Assembly (NCBI GenBank): GCA_905478925.1
Contig: CAJQKQ010000012.1
Location: 1-64,000 of the forward strand
Source: an uncultured Verrucomicrobiales bacterium
Lineage (GTDB): Bacteria > Verrucomicrobiota > Verrucomicrobiia > Verrucomicrobiales > Akkermansiaceae
Reading direction: 5' to 3'
DNA: 64,000 nt
The notes beneath the pieces were generated by a model that was given only the letters and a program-made list of their open reading frames with translations, made no database searches and was not told the DNA's origin. Below are positions 25,703 through 34,832 of this stretch, in pieces; position 1 is the first letter of the stretch, and each line of letters opens with the position of its first letter. Made by a program: the position numbers and the translations under genes.

Positions 25703-27175
25703 CTACTTGAGCAGCTGCAGGATCGGGTATGGGTAGATACCGAAGACCAGGGTCAGGACGGTGAGGGTGCCGATGGAGATTTTCGAGATGATGGGCAGCG
25801 CGATCGGGGACTCGTCGCTGGGCTCGATCCACCAGATTGCGCGTATGGTCTTGAAGTAGTAGTAGAATCCCGCTGCGGCGGCGATAACTGCTACTGTGAG
25901 ACCCGCCCAGAGATGAGCTTCGGCGGCGAGGGAGAAGACGAAGAATTTCCCGATGAATCCGGCGGTGAGTGGGACTCCGGCGAGGGCAGCCAGGAGAACG
26001 GTCGTGGCAAGGGCGAGGAGAGGATTGGTTTTGCCGAGCCCGTTGAAGTCAGTGATCGCCTCGCCATCGCGGTGGATGCGGACCTGTGCGAGTATGAAGA
26101 ATACCCCGAGTGTCATCAGTAGGTAGGTGGCGAGGTAGAAGGAGACGGCCTCGATTGAGCTGATGTTGTTGCCGGAAACGGGTTGCCATGCGGCGAGGGC
26201 GAGGATGAGGAACCCGGCGTGAGCGATCGAGGAATAGGCGAGGAGGCGCTTGAAGTTTGTCTGTGGGATGGCGGCGAGGTTCCCGTAGAGGAGGGTCGCC
26301 CCGGCGATGATCAGGAGTATGGTCAGCACCTGGCTGCGGACGGGGGAAGATTCACCGAGAAATGGGGTGAGGAAACGAATCAGCAGGATGAATCCGGCGG
26401 CTTTGGAGCCGACCGATAGGAAGGCAGTGGTCGGGGTGGGAGCGCCCTGGTAGACATCGGGGATCCACATTTGCATGGGGACGGCGCCGACTTTGAAGCC
26501 GAGGGCGACGAGAACCAGTGCGATGCCGAAGAGGAGAGGGACGGTGTTTTCCATGCCGGCGATTTTTTCCGGAAGGAGGGCGAGGCTCATGGTGCCGGTT
26601 GAACCGTAGACCCAGGCGATGCCGTAGACGAGGAAGCCGGTGCTGAGCGCGCCGAGTATGAGGTATTTCACTCCTGCTTCAAGCGAGCCGACGTTGCGGC
26701 GCATGAAGGCGACGAGGATGTAGAATGTGATGGTGACGAGTTCGAGGGCGACGAAGGCTCCAGCGAGGTCTTTTGCAGAGGCCATCCACATCATGCCGGC
26801 GCAGGCAAAGATGGGGAGAGAGTAGAATTCCCCGGTGCCTTCCTCGGTGGTGGGGTCTTCGGTGAAACGGGCTAGGATCTTCCGGTAATCCACGGCCATG
26901 AGGAGGACGAGGGCGGTGGTGAGGAGTGCCAAAATCTTGTAGAAGCGGGCGAGGGAATCAAATTGGTAGAAATTCCAGAGCGGCCATTCTGCCCAAGCGG
27001 CATCGGGTTTCGAATCGGGGCCGATGGAGAAGAAGGTAAGGATGAGTATGGCGGTGAGGCCTGCGGCACCGACGAGTCCAGCGAGGGACTTGTTCTTCGC
27101 GGGGACAAAGGCCTCGGCGAGGAGGATGATGAAACCGAGGGTGACGGTGAGAGCTTCGAGGTAGTAGGCGGGCAT
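25703..27175 (-). CDS. nuoN: NADH-quinone oxidoreductase subunit N
   Basis: The 490-aa hydrophobic protein has about 14 membrane helices and the proton-channel core features of the antiporter-like subunits, including the central EYxxL-like GEFYSLPIFACAG region, FVALELVTITFYILVAF with its key Glu, and conserved lysines in the GFKVGAVPMQMWIPDVYQG stretch. It belongs to the proton-pumping arm of complex I. nuoM lies upstream on the same strand after an AT-rich palindromic gap. No other nuo gene is in the window. Confidence 0.96.
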   Translation of the reverse strand: MPAYYLEALTVTLGFIILLAEAFVPAKNKSLAGLVGAAGLTAILILTFFSIGPDSKPDAAWAEWPLWNFYQFDSLARFYKILALLTTALVLLMAVDYRKILARFTEDPTTEEGTGEFYSLPIFACAGMMWMASAKDLAGAFVALELVTITFYILVAFMRRNVGSLEAGVKYLILGALSTGFLVYGIAWVYGSTGTMSLALLPEKIAGMENTVPLLFGIALVLVALGFKVGAVPMQMWIPDVYQGAPTPTTAFLSVGSKAAGFILLIRFLTPFLGESSPVRSQVLTILLIIAGATLLYGNLAAIPQTNFKRLLAYSSIAHAGFLILALAAWQPVSGNNISSIEAVSFYLATYLLMTLGVFFILAQVRIHRDGEAITDFNGLGKTNPLLALATTVLLAALAGVPLTAGFIGKFFVFSLAAEAHLWAGLTVAVIAAAAGFYYYFKTIRAIWWIEPSDESPIALPIISKISIGTLTVLTLVFGIYPYPILQLLK

Positions 27176-27182
27176 GGTCGGA

Positions 27183-27264
27183 AAATTTTAAATTCTAAAT
27201 CTTAAATCCTAAACGGAAGAGTGAAGATGATGACTCGGGGGTTTGGAATTTCGTGCTTTGGATT
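27183..27264. repeat. AT-rich imperfect palindrome between nuoM and nuoN
   Basis: The left part (TTTTAAATTCTAAATCTTAA) and right part (GTTTGGAATTTCGTGC and GGATTTAGAGC) are imperfect complements flanking a short GC-richer loop. It is the same type of sequence as 15950-16046. It may act as an attenuator between the two genes, but that is only a guess. Confidence 0.5.
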
Positions 27265-28709
27265 TAGAGCTTCACCACATTCAGGAGGTTAAGAATGAGG
27301 TTGGGGTAGATGCCGACGGCTAGGAGGGCGATGATGAGGAGGACGGCTGGGATGTGGTCGACGAGGGTGAGGTCGGCGGCATTTTCGGTGGATTTGACGG
27401 CGGGTCCCTGGAAGATGTTCCGATAGGCGCGGAGCATGTAGACGGCGGAGATGACGACGCCCCAGATGGCGAGGATACAGGCAATCTGGACGGAGCCGAG
27501 GCCGTCGGCGGGAGTGTAGTCTTGGAAAGCGGAGAGGAAGACGAGGACTTCGCCGGAGAAGTTTGCGAGGCCGGGGAGGCCGATGGATGCCATCGCGGCG
27601 ATGCCGAATAGGAAGGCCATGCCGGGGGCGGATTTCGCGAGGCCACCCATGTCGGAGAGGTCGAGCGAGCCGGTGCTGCGCTCGATGCGATCGGCGAGGC
27701 CGAAGAGCAGGGCAATGGAAATGCCGTGGGCGAACATCAGGACGATGGCGGCGGGGGCGGCAAGGGTGTTTTCCGGAACGGCGATGAGGGCGGCGATGGC
27801 AAGGAAGATGTATCCCATGTGCATCACTGAGGAATTGCCGAGGAGGGTGTCTAGGCGCTTCTGGGCGATGGTGACGAGTCCGACCCAGAGAATGTTTCCG
27901 ATCAGGAGGACAAGCAGCGGAGTGAGCCAAAACTGGAGGCCATCCGGGACAAGCGGCACGGCGATGCGGAGCATGCCGTAGAGACCAAATTTCTTAAGCA
28001 CACCTGCGTGGAGCATGGCGGTGGGAGCAGGGGCGCTGGCGTAGGCGGGAGCAGCCCAGGAGTGGAATGGGAAGAGCGAAACCAAGGTGCCGAAGCCGAC
28101 GATCAGCAGTGCGGCGATGCCTTTCTGTGCAGCGGGGTCGATCACACCGGCGGCATCTTTCATTTCCCTGAGGTCGAAGGTGCCTGCGAGAGAGGCGAGC
28201 CAGACGAGGCCGGCGAGGAGGACGAGCGAGCCGAGGCCGAGATAGATGGTAATTTTCCATGCGATGCCCCGGCGGTCGCCACGGCCGAGCATGCCGATCA
28301 TGAGGAAGGTCGGGATGAGCGCCATTTCATGGAAGGCGTAGAAGAAGAATAGGTCGGTGGAGGCGAAGGCGCCGATGGCTCCGGCTGCGATGAGGAGGGA
28401 GGAGCCGTAGTAGAGTTTCTCGCTGCCTGCGGGGGCTTTGCCGGAAAGGACGGCGGCGAGGGTGACGATCACGGAAAGAATCACCATCACGAGGCTCATG
28501 CCGTCGATGTAGCCGAAGGCGAGGTGGATGGCGGGCTTCTCGAGAACCTGGAGGGAGAACTCCCATGCTTTCGACTGCCAACAGAAAATCGAGCCGAGGC
28601 CTAGAATTAGGTTGATTGTGGCGGCTCCGACGGCGGTCAAGCGCGCCGGCGCACCGAGAAGGATCGCAAGGAATGCCAAGATTGGCAGGGCAACAAGGAG
28701 GATGAGCAT
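27264..28709 (-). CDS. nuoM: NADH-quinone oxidoreductase subunit M
   Basis: With the ATG at 28709 (MLILLVALPILAFLAILLGA) the protein has 481 aa and about 14 helices; a further upstream start adds a non-hydrophobic 43-residue leader that overlaps queG. NuoM features include AFHEMALIPTFLMIGMLG with the essential Glu, LFPFHSWAAPAYASAPAPTA, and KKFGLYGMLRI. It is one of three antiporter-like pumping subunits of complex I. The gene pair nuoM-nuoN sits next to queG-aroK rather than in a complete nuo cluster. Confidence 0.95.
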   Translation of the reverse strand: MLILLVALPILAFLAILLGAPARLTAVGAATINLILGLGSIFCWQSKAWEFSLQVLEKPAIHLAFGYIDGMSLVMVILSVIVTLAAVLSGKAPAGSEKLYYGSSLLIAAGAIGAFASTDLFFFYAFHEMALIPTFLMIGMLGRGDRRGIAWKITIYLGLGSLVLLAGLVWLASLAGTFDLREMKDAAGVIDPAAQKGIAALLIVGFGTLVSLFPFHSWAAPAYASAPAPTAMLHAGVLKKFGLYGMLRIAVPLVPDGLQFWLTPLLVLLIGNILWVGLVTIAQKRLDTLLGNSSVMHMGYIFLAIAALIAVPENTLAAPAAIVLMFAHGISIALLFGLADRIERSTGSLDLSDMGGLAKSAPGMAFLFGIAAMASIGLPGLANFSGEVLVFLSAFQDYTPADGLGSVQIACILAIWGVVISAVYMLRAYRNIFQGPAVKSTENAADLTLVDHIPAVLLIIALLAVGIYPNLILNLLNVVKL

Positions 28710-28809
28710 GTGAAAATGGGGCGGTGTAGCGGAAATTCCATTTCCGCACGGCGAATACAGCGAACTTGGAGCCGCCCGAAAAGGGCAAAATGGCGAGGGA
28801 AGGGGAAAT

Positions 28810-29847
28810 CTAGGGCTGTTCCACAATGCCGCGTGCATGGATCTCCTGAATTGCCCATTCTGCGTGCTCCGAAATTAGTGGGTCGAGGTCTGCTGCTGCT
28901 TGTTTTAGGGCTGAAATATCTTCATGAGTGCCCGTGTTTCCAAGGGCGACGCAGACATTGCGGAGGAAGCGAGGGCGTTTGATGCGCTTGATGGGAGATT
29001 TTGCGAAGACGCGGCGGAAATCCTCTACATCCATGGATAGGAAATCGCGGAGGGTGTGGGAAAAAATTTCGGGGCGAGCCTGGAAGGAGATTTCGCGGGA
29101 CTCCTTGGCGAAGCGGTTCCAAGGGCAGGCGTCGAGGCAATCGTCGCAGCCGTAGATGCGATCGCCGATGGCGCGGCGGAATTCGAGGGGGATGGAGCCC
29201 TTGTTCTCGATGGTGAGGTAGGAGATGCAACGGCGGGCGTCGAGTTTGTGGGGGGCGGTGATGGCCTGAGTGGGGCAGGCGGTGATACAGCGTGTGCATT
29301 TCCCGCAGTGGTCGCCGAATGGTTTGTCCGGGGCAAGGTCGAGGGTGGTGAGTAGCTCTGCGAGGAAGAACCAGGTGCCGAGATGGCGGTGGATCTGGAC
29401 GGTGGATTTCCCGCTCCAACCGAGGCCGGCGTCGGTGGCGAAATCACGCTCCAGCACGGGGCCGGTATCGACGTAGTAGCGCTGGGTGCCGCCGAGTTCC
29501 TTTAGCTTCGCATCGAATTCGGCGAGGCGTTTCTCGACGAGGTCGTGGTAGTCGTTGTTCCAGGAGTAGCGGGCGATTCGGTAGTCCGCGGGATGGTTTT
29601 CCGGGAAAGGGGATTCGCCGGTGTAGTAGTTGATGGCGAGGGTGATGACGGATTTGCATCCAGGGAGGACTTCGCGGGGGTCGGCGCGGCGAGCGGGGTT
29701 GCGCTCGAGCCATGCCATGTCGCCGTTTCTTCCGTCGGCCAACCACTCATGGAAATCATCGGCGTGGGTGGCGATTTTTGCCGGGGCGATGCGGCAGTCA
29801 TCGAAGCCCAGCTCCGCAGCCCAGGCTTTGACAGTTTTCTCGCTCAT
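28810..29847 (-). CDS. queG: Epoxyqueuosine reductase
   Basis: The 345-aa cobalamin-dependent iron-sulfur enzyme shows the QueG order: an N-terminal catalytic part with AWLERNPARRADPREVLPG, then two 4Fe-4S cysteine sets, CGKCTRCITACPTQAI and CDDCLDACPWNRFAKES. A C-terminal HEAT-like segment follows (RNVCVALGN). It reduces epoxyqueuosine to queuosine in the tRNA wobble base. It starts within the aroK stop (ATGA overlap), so the two are translationally coupled. Confidence 0.96.
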   Translation of the reverse strand: MSEKTVKAWAAELGFDDCRIAPAKIATHADDFHEWLADGRNGDMAWLERNPARRADPREVLPGCKSVITLAINYYTGESPFPENHPADYRIARYSWNNDYHDLVEKRLAEFDAKLKELGGTQRYYVDTGPVLERDFATDAGLGWSGKSTVQIHRHLGTWFFLAELLTTLDLAPDKPFGDHCGKCTRCITACPTQAITAPHKLDARRCISYLTIENKGSIPLEFRRAIGDRIYGCDDCLDACPWNRFAKESREISFQARPEIFSHTLRDFLSMDVEDFRRVFAKSPIKRIKRPRFLRNVCVALGNTGTHEDISALKQAAADLDPLISEHAEWAIQEIHARGIVEQP

Positions 29848-30395
29848 GCGGGTTGGGTGAAAAAGTATCTCGCGCTCTCGAGGATTCCGGTGGCGATCTC
29901 GTTGGAATCCAGCCCTGCGGTATCGATCTTGAGATGGGCGGTTTCCTCATACCATGGGTTGCGTTCTTCCATGAGGGAAGCGATGCGCTCGCGGGCGTTT
30001 TCCTGGTTGAGGAGCGGCCGGTCACGGTTTCGGGAGGTTCTTTGGTAAATGACATCCTCCGGTGCATGGAGCCAGACGACATAGCCGAGCTTGCGTAGAA
30101 GCGAGCGGTTCTGCGGGCGGATGACGATGCCGCCTCCTGTGGAAATAATGTGCCGCGTGTCAGTCTGTTTGGCGATTTCCAGGAGCTTCAAAGTTTCGAA
30201 ATCCCGGAAGGCCGACTCGCCCTCCTCCTTAAAGATCGCGGTGATTTTTTTTCCTATCGTCTGTTCAATGAGCTGGTCCATGTCCGAGAGGGGATAGCCG
30301 AGCCGCTGATGGAGCTGGCGTCCCACGGTGGATTTGCCGCTGCCCATGAAGCCGATAAGAACGATGTTCTTTGGTGTGACTTCGGATTGATTCAT
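29844..30395 (-). CDS. aroK: Shikimate kinase
   Basis: The 183-aa P-loop kinase has GFMGSGKST (about 15-23), SDMDQLIEQ with the shikimate-binding Asp, GESAFRDFE with Arg, STGGGIVIR and the RNRDRPLL lid. It phosphorylates shikimate in the chorismate pathway. It overlaps queG by four bases and is divergent from the cardiolipin synthase gene. Confidence 0.97.
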   Translation of the reverse strand: MNQSEVTPKNIVLIGFMGSGKSTVGRQLHQRLGYPLSDMDQLIEQTIGKKITAIFKEEGESAFRDFETLKLLEIAKQTDTRHIISTGGGIVIRPQNRSLLRKLGYVVWLHAPEDVIYQRTSRNRDRPLLNQENARERIASLMEERNPWYEETAHLKIDTAGLDSNEIATGILESARYFFTQPA

Positions 30396-30497
30396 AGGGA
30401 GATCCTACAGGCGCACCGGGGATGGTAGAAGCCGCAAAATCGGATCGGGGGTAAGGGTGCGGCTTGCCCGTTCGAAAAATCTCCCTATCCTGTCACC

Positions 30498-31943
30498 ATG
30501 TTCGAATTTGTAGGCATCGAGCCGACAACGCTGTTGGGGTTACTGGCGATCGTTGTTTTCTATGTTTTTGGCTTTCTCCACATCCTCCACGCACTGATGC
30601 ACACCCGGACATCGCAGGGGACAATCGCTTGGGTTGTGTCGCTCCTGACGATGCCATTTCTTGCGATTCCGCTGTACTGGCTGCTCGGTAGAAATAAGTT
30701 TTCAGGCTATGTCCGGGCGCGGCGCGGCAATGATGATGAGCTCCGGAAACTGGCTTCTGACATGTACCGGCGCCTGGGTAGCTATGCGGTGGATCTTCCC
30801 GAGGAGGATGCTTTCGAGCGTGCGGCGGAGGAACTTGGCGGGCTGCCTTTCACGCGCGGCAACTCGCTCGACCTGCTCATCGACGGTAAGGAGACTTTCG
30901 CCCGACTCTTCGAGGAAATCGCTGTTGCGGAAAATTACATCTGCGTGAATTTCTTCATCATAAAGAACGACAGAGTGGGCGGAAAATTCCAGCGGGCGCT
31001 CATCGAAAAGGCGCGGCAGGGTGTGAAGGTGTATTTCCTTTTTGACGAGATCGGCTCGCACAAGCTCTCATCGACTTTCCTAGGTGAGTTGAAGGACGCG
31101 GGTGTGGAGTGCCAGTCCTTCGGAGCGAACCGCTATTGGTGGTCGAGGTTTCAGATAAATTTCAGAAATCATCGCAAGATCGTTGTGATCGACGGGAAGA
31201 AGGCGTTCATCGGCGGGCTCAATGTGGGGGATGAGTATCTGGGAAGGGACAAGCGGTTCGGCGATTGGAGGGATACCCACTTGCTGATGAAAGGTCCTGC
31301 TGTTGAGGCAGTGCAACTGGTGTTTCTGGAGGATTGGTTCTGGGCGTGCGACCGGGTTCCAGAACTCGCGTGGGCGGGGGTGGCTGAGGAGGCCGACCAG
31401 ATCGCCGCAGTGATTCCGACGGGTCCGGCTGATCCTCTGGATTCGTGGAAACTACTGGTTTCCGAAGCCGCCAACTCGGCACGCAAGAAATTGTGGATTG
31501 CGAGTCCCTATTTCGTCCCGGACGAAGGGATTATGACCGCGCTCCAGTTGGCCGCGATCCGCGGTGTGGATGTCCGTATCATGCTGCCCGACCGTGCCGA
31601 CCACATTCTGGTATGGCTTTCAGCGTATACATATTACGAACAGGCGATCCCATACGGGGTGAAAATTTTCCGCTACCAGCGGGGATTCCTGCACCAGAAG
31701 GTGATACTCATCGACGACAGGATGGCGGCCGTTGGCACTGCGAATTTGGACAACCGTTCGTTCCGCCTGAATTTCGAGATTACGGCATTTGTTTCCGACC
31801 GGAAGTTTGTCCAACAGGTTGACGAAATGCTGGAAAGCGACTTCGAGGCTTGCGTGGAGGTCAGGGAAGAGGAGTTTACGGACAAGCCGTTCCTGTTCAG
31901 GGCGGCGTGCCGTGCCGCCCGGTTGACGGCGCCGGTGCAGTGA
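30498..31943 (+). CDS. cls: Cardiolipin synthase
   Basis: The 481-aa phospholipase D family protein has two N-terminal membrane helices and two HKD motifs, HRKIVVID at about 225 and HQKVILID at about 399, each followed by Gly/Asn-rich blocks (FIGGLNVGDEY, GTANLDNRSFRLNFE). It joins two phosphatidylglycerols into cardiolipin. The length and two-helix anchor match bacterial Cls enzymes. It is a single gene followed by a convergent lipoprotein gene. Confidence 0.95.
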   Translation: MFEFVGIEPTTLLGLLAIVVFYVFGFLHILHALMHTRTSQGTIAWVVSLLTMPFLAIPLYWLLGRNKFSGYVRARRGNDDELRKLASDMYRRLGSYAVDLPEEDAFERAAEELGGLPFTRGNSLDLLIDGKETFARLFEEIAVAENYICVNFFIIKNDRVGGKFQRALIEKARQGVKVYFLFDEIGSHKLSSTFLGELKDAGVECQSFGANRYWWSRFQINFRNHRKIVVIDGKKAFIGGLNVGDEYLGRDKRFGDWRDTHLLMKGPAVEAVQLVFLEDWFWACDRVPELAWAGVAEEADQIAAVIPTGPADPLDSWKLLVSEAANSARKKLWIASPYFVPDEGIMTALQLAAIRGVDVRIMLPDRADHILVWLSAYTYYEQAIPYGVKIFRYQRGFLHQKVILIDDRMAAVGTANLDNRSFRLNFEITAFVSDRKFVQQVDEMLESDFEACVEVREEEFTDKPFLFRAACRAARLTAPVQ

Positions 31944-31972
31944 ATCAGCGCAAAGAAACCAGAAGCCTTGGA

Positions 31973-32629
31973 TTAGCGCTTGGCGACGTTCTTAAGATCC
32001 GGACGCTGGCGGGTGATATTCGAGAGCATCTGGCGGCAGTGTGAGTATTTGGTGCGCTTGCTGAGTATCTCCGCGCTGCGCTTGAAAGATCCCCACTGTA
32101 CGACGCTGACTTGGACATTCCGCCTGCCCCACTGATTCATGAGATTCTTGCTGGGCTGATACATGTCGATCGTGCCGGTTCCTGTGAGGGCCGAGCCGTA
32201 GTCATCGACGACGTGGAGCTGTTTCATTCCCTTGATACGGAATACGGTTCCAACAGGGTAGAATGACCAGTCGGCAGCGGCACTGCGGACACGCTTCGAG
32301 TAGCGGAGGTTGGTGCCGGCGGCGTTTTTGCTGCCGTAGATGAGGTGATCGGCCTCGGAGCAGGTGTAGGCGGTCGTGCGAACGATTCGGTTGCGCTCGG
32401 AGAAGGGGTAGATCGGCATCGAATGCTTATCCTTCGGCTTGCTGGCTGCTGCCGAAAGCAAGGAGGAGGAAGGTGGTGTCGCATTGAACTTCTGGTTCGG
32501 GGAGAAGTGAATGTTATGCCCGTGAGACGTAATATCGCTTTTCGAGAGGATATTGATGTTCGGGCCGCAGCTGGCGAGGAAGGGAAGGGCGGCGATGGCG
32601 GCCAGTGTTGAAAGATGGAATGATCTCAT
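31973..32629 (-). CDS. 3D-domain lipoprotein (MltA C-terminal-like)
   Basis: From the ATG at 32629 (MRSFHLSTLAAIAALP) the protein has 218 aa with a lipobox FLASC. The C-terminal half has RTTAYTCSEADHLIYGSKNAAGT and VVDDYGSALTGTGTIDMY, the paired-Asp signature of 3D domains, which form the active site of MltA and Rpf-like lytic enzymes. It is probably an outer-membrane-anchored peptidoglycan-acting or -binding protein. An upstream ATG would add seven residues of no signal character. Confidence 0.85.
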   Translation of the reverse strand: MRSFHLSTLAAIAALPFLASCGPNINILSKSDITSHGHNIHFSPNQKFNATPPSSSLLSAAASKPKDKHSMPIYPFSERNRIVRTTAYTCSEADHLIYGSKNAAGTNLRYSKRVRSAAADWSFYPVGTVFRIKGMKQLHVVDDYGSALTGTGTIDMYQPSKNLMNQWGRRNVQVSVVQWGSFKRSAEILSKRTKYSHCRQMLSNITRQRPDLKNVAKR

Positions 32630-32801
32630 ACTTCTGTGATGGAATGGCATATTCTGGGTTAGAATTCCGCAAGGAGGCTGTCCTGCAGTTTGCTTATTGC
32701 CAAAAAAGACTCATGACTTGTAATCGAAGTGATTATCGTCGGCAACCCAAAAAAACGGAGATACTTAGGAAATCCTAAGTATATCGGTCGAGTTATGGTG
32801 T

Positions 32802-33371
32802 TCAGAGGGTTGCTGAGCTCTTTGTGATCTGGGAAACCATCTCAAAAAGGCTAGCGAAGGCATCCTTGGCAAGCACGGGGATGGTGTTTTCCGGCTCGGG
32901 TTCGTCGAGTTCGAGCCATGAGCGGCAACCTCCGAAGCGTTTGTCGTAAGTCAGTTCTAGGGGCGTTTTGAGTTTTGAAATCCGAACGAAGGCGAGATGG
33001 ATACTTCCCGAGGACATGCCCTTGCCCTCCCAATCGAAGCGCTCACGCAGTGTCTCTTCGGTATAGATATGATAGGGTTGCAGTGCCTCGAGCTGGGACC
33101 AATCCGTGAGGGTCACCGCATACAAGGCCTCGGCATGATGGGTGATACGGAATTTGTCGCCTACCTGCCACTCTCGTTCCGGGGTGAAATTTCCCTCGCG
33201 GACGTGATCCGTCTGGGCATGGAATTTTGTCGGGAAGAGGTAGAACATTTCGTGGGCGAAGCTGAAGCCTGTGCGGCCCTCATGGATCCCGCCCTTGCGG
33301 AGCAGGATGGCTTGGCGGCCGGAGGCGAGGGCGTCGCAGATCACCTGCCATTCCTTGAATGCAATCGACAT
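32802..33371 (-). CDS. DUF1802 family protein
   Basis: The ATG at 33371 (MSIAFKEWQVICDALASGRQ) gives a 189-aa protein; the longer frame above it is not conserved-looking. The stretch AILLRKGGIHEGRTGFSF with LFPTKFHAQ and the ERFDWEGKG segment fit the DUF1802 family, for which no function is known. It lies downstream of argA on the same strand, separated by a 74-bp gap that holds a small GTCAGC palindrome. Confidence 0.82.
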   Translation of the reverse strand: MSIAFKEWQVICDALASGRQAILLRKGGIHEGRTGFSFAHEMFYLFPTKFHAQTDHVREGNFTPEREWQVGDKFRITHHAEALYAVTLTDWSQLEALQPYHIYTEETLRERFDWEGKGMSSGSIHLAFVRISKLKTPLELTYDKRFGGCRSWLELDEPEPENTIPVLAKDAFASLFEMVSQITKSSATL

Positions 33372-33419
33372 GCCGGGAGGAGAGCAGGTTTTCCGGAGTG
33401 GCGCAAGGCGTATGGCGTG

Positions 33420-33435
33420 GCTGACTGGTGTCAGC
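33420..33435. repeat. Short palindrome related to the GACTGGTGTCAGC repeat
   Basis: GCTGAC (33420-33425) and GTCAGC (33430-33435) flank TGGT. Thirteen bases (33423-33435) are identical to part of the 18-mer found at 38205-38222 and 58458-58475. It looks like a minimal or internally deleted copy. Confidence 0.5.
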
Positions 33436-33445
33436 GACTCCTGGC

Positions 33446-34528
33446 TCACTCCGAAAAGGATTTTTCGAAGACCAGGGAATCCCGGCCGCTGGCGATGAAC
33501 TGGGCACGCCGGGGGGCGGGTAGGGCGCAAAGATTCACCTGCATGTAGCCGGTGCGGCGGAAGAAATCTGCGGCGCGGTTGGTCAGGGCTAAGACCCGTG
33601 GGATGCCGCGCTCGAGGGCAAGCTCTTCTGCATGTGCGACGAGTTCCACCCCATATTTGCGACCTTCGTGTGCCTGCTTGACATACAGACAGGCGACTTC
33701 GGCGCAGTTTTCCTCGCCATACTCATGCAGGGCGACACATCCTACGACATTGTCGTCGATGGTCATGACGTGGTAATCGGCGATGTTGGCGTTGATGTCC
33801 TCGTAGTTGCGCGGTACCAGTTTCGTGCGGCGGACGACGCGGCCAATCATGCCAAGCAGTTCGGGGATGTCATCTTCGCGAAGCTCGCGGATGACGCGAT
33901 AGCTATCGGCGTGAACCATGGTGCCGACGCCTTCGTTGGAGAAAAGCTCGTCGACGAGCACGCCCTGCTGGCGGCCGTTGAGTACGTGGACACGGGGTAC
34001 TCCGCTGTTGCAGGCGGCGGCGGCGGCGAGCAGCAGCTCCCGGCCATCGACTTTCTCAGTTTCGAGCACGCAAGGGACGTCGGCAGAGCGGATCGCGTGG
34101 GCGGGTTGGCCGTTTACGAGGATGGATTCCTCTAGGAGGGCGATGAGCTTGGATACACCGATCCGCTTCGCGAAACCGACAACCTTCGGGTCGAGCGCGC
34201 CGATCCCGGATGCATCGATGATGGCTGACTGTCCGCGCTGGAGGATTTCCATTACCTCCTGGGCGGCATCCTCGTCATCGATCGGGCGGGTGACGCGGGC
34301 GGCCTTGATCTCGCATTCAAGCGTCCAGTCGTAGAGATCTTTCAGGTCGCCGCCAAGGACGCCGAGGACGAGTTTCACGCCTAGGTCTTCGAGAACCGCG
34401 AGATCGAGAAGTGTTTCCGCGACGGCGGGTTCCGGCAGCAGGCCTGCTTCGATGAGGACGCAGAAGATCTTTCCCCGGAACTGGGGGATGTATTGCAGGA
34501 CTGCGCGCAAATCACTTTTCTCGACCAC
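33446..34528 (-). CDS. argA: N-acetylglutamate synthase-like (degenerate kinase domain plus GNAT)
   Basis: The 360-aa protein starts at a GTG (34528). The N-terminal two thirds resembles the amino-acid-kinase-like domain of ArgA (QYIPQFRGKIFCVLIEAG, LLEESILVNGQPAHAIRSAD, then RVHVLNGRQQGVLVDELFSNEGVGTM split in the usual order). The C-terminal GNAT domain has YHVMTIDDNVVGC, ACLYVKQAHEGRKYGVELV and NRAADFFRRTGY. It acetylates glutamate to start arginine synthesis. It is shorter than E. coli ArgA (443 aa) and the kinase-like nucleotide loop is not recognisable, so regulation by arginine may differ. Confidence 0.88.
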   Translation of the reverse strand: MVEKSDLRAVLQYIPQFRGKIFCVLIEAGLLPEPAVAETLLDLAVLEDLGVKLVLGVLGGDLKDLYDWTLECEIKAARVTRPIDDEDAAQEVMEILQRGQSAIIDASGIGALDPKVVGFAKRIGVSKLIALLEESILVNGQPAHAIRSADVPCVLETEKVDGRELLLAAAAACNSGVPRVHVLNGRQQGVLVDELFSNEGVGTMVHADSYRVIRELREDDIPELLGMIGRVVRRTKLVPRNYEDINANIADYHVMTIDDNVVGCVALHEYGEENCAEVACLYVKQAHEGRKYGVELVAHAEELALERGIPRVLALTNRAADFFRRTGYMQVNLCALPAPRRAQFIASGRDSLVFEKSFSE

Positions 34529-34668
34529 GGGACGGAGAGTAGCGGGCGGATTTTGGAAACCAAGTGGAATGAGTGCCGATTACGCGCAAACTAGTGCTGC
34601 GTAAAATCTTATCTGGGGGATAGAATTTACCGGTAAGGGTGAGAGCTTGATTCTGAGTCGGCCAATTT

Positions 34669-34812
34669 TAAAACGGAGGCAACGGAGAAGAAACGGAGGT
34701 CACGGAGTTGGAAATACAGACATTCTTCTCCGCTTTCTCCGTCTTCTCTCCGCTTTCTCCGTTTCAAACAAAAGCCCGCAAGCCCATCCGCCCCCATCCG
34801 CCCCCATCCGCC
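34669..34812. repeat. Purine-rich inverted repeat with short tandem repeat
   Basis: The left arm (34671-34710) is built of AAACGGAG-like units, and the right arm (34726-34764) of the complementary CTCCGTTT units, so the stretch can fold into a long imperfect hairpin. It is followed by three exact tandem copies of CCCATCCGCC (34783-34812). The gap 34529-34832 has no gene I can support. Confidence 0.8.
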
Positions 34813-34832
34813 ATCTTAGGATTTACAGGACA

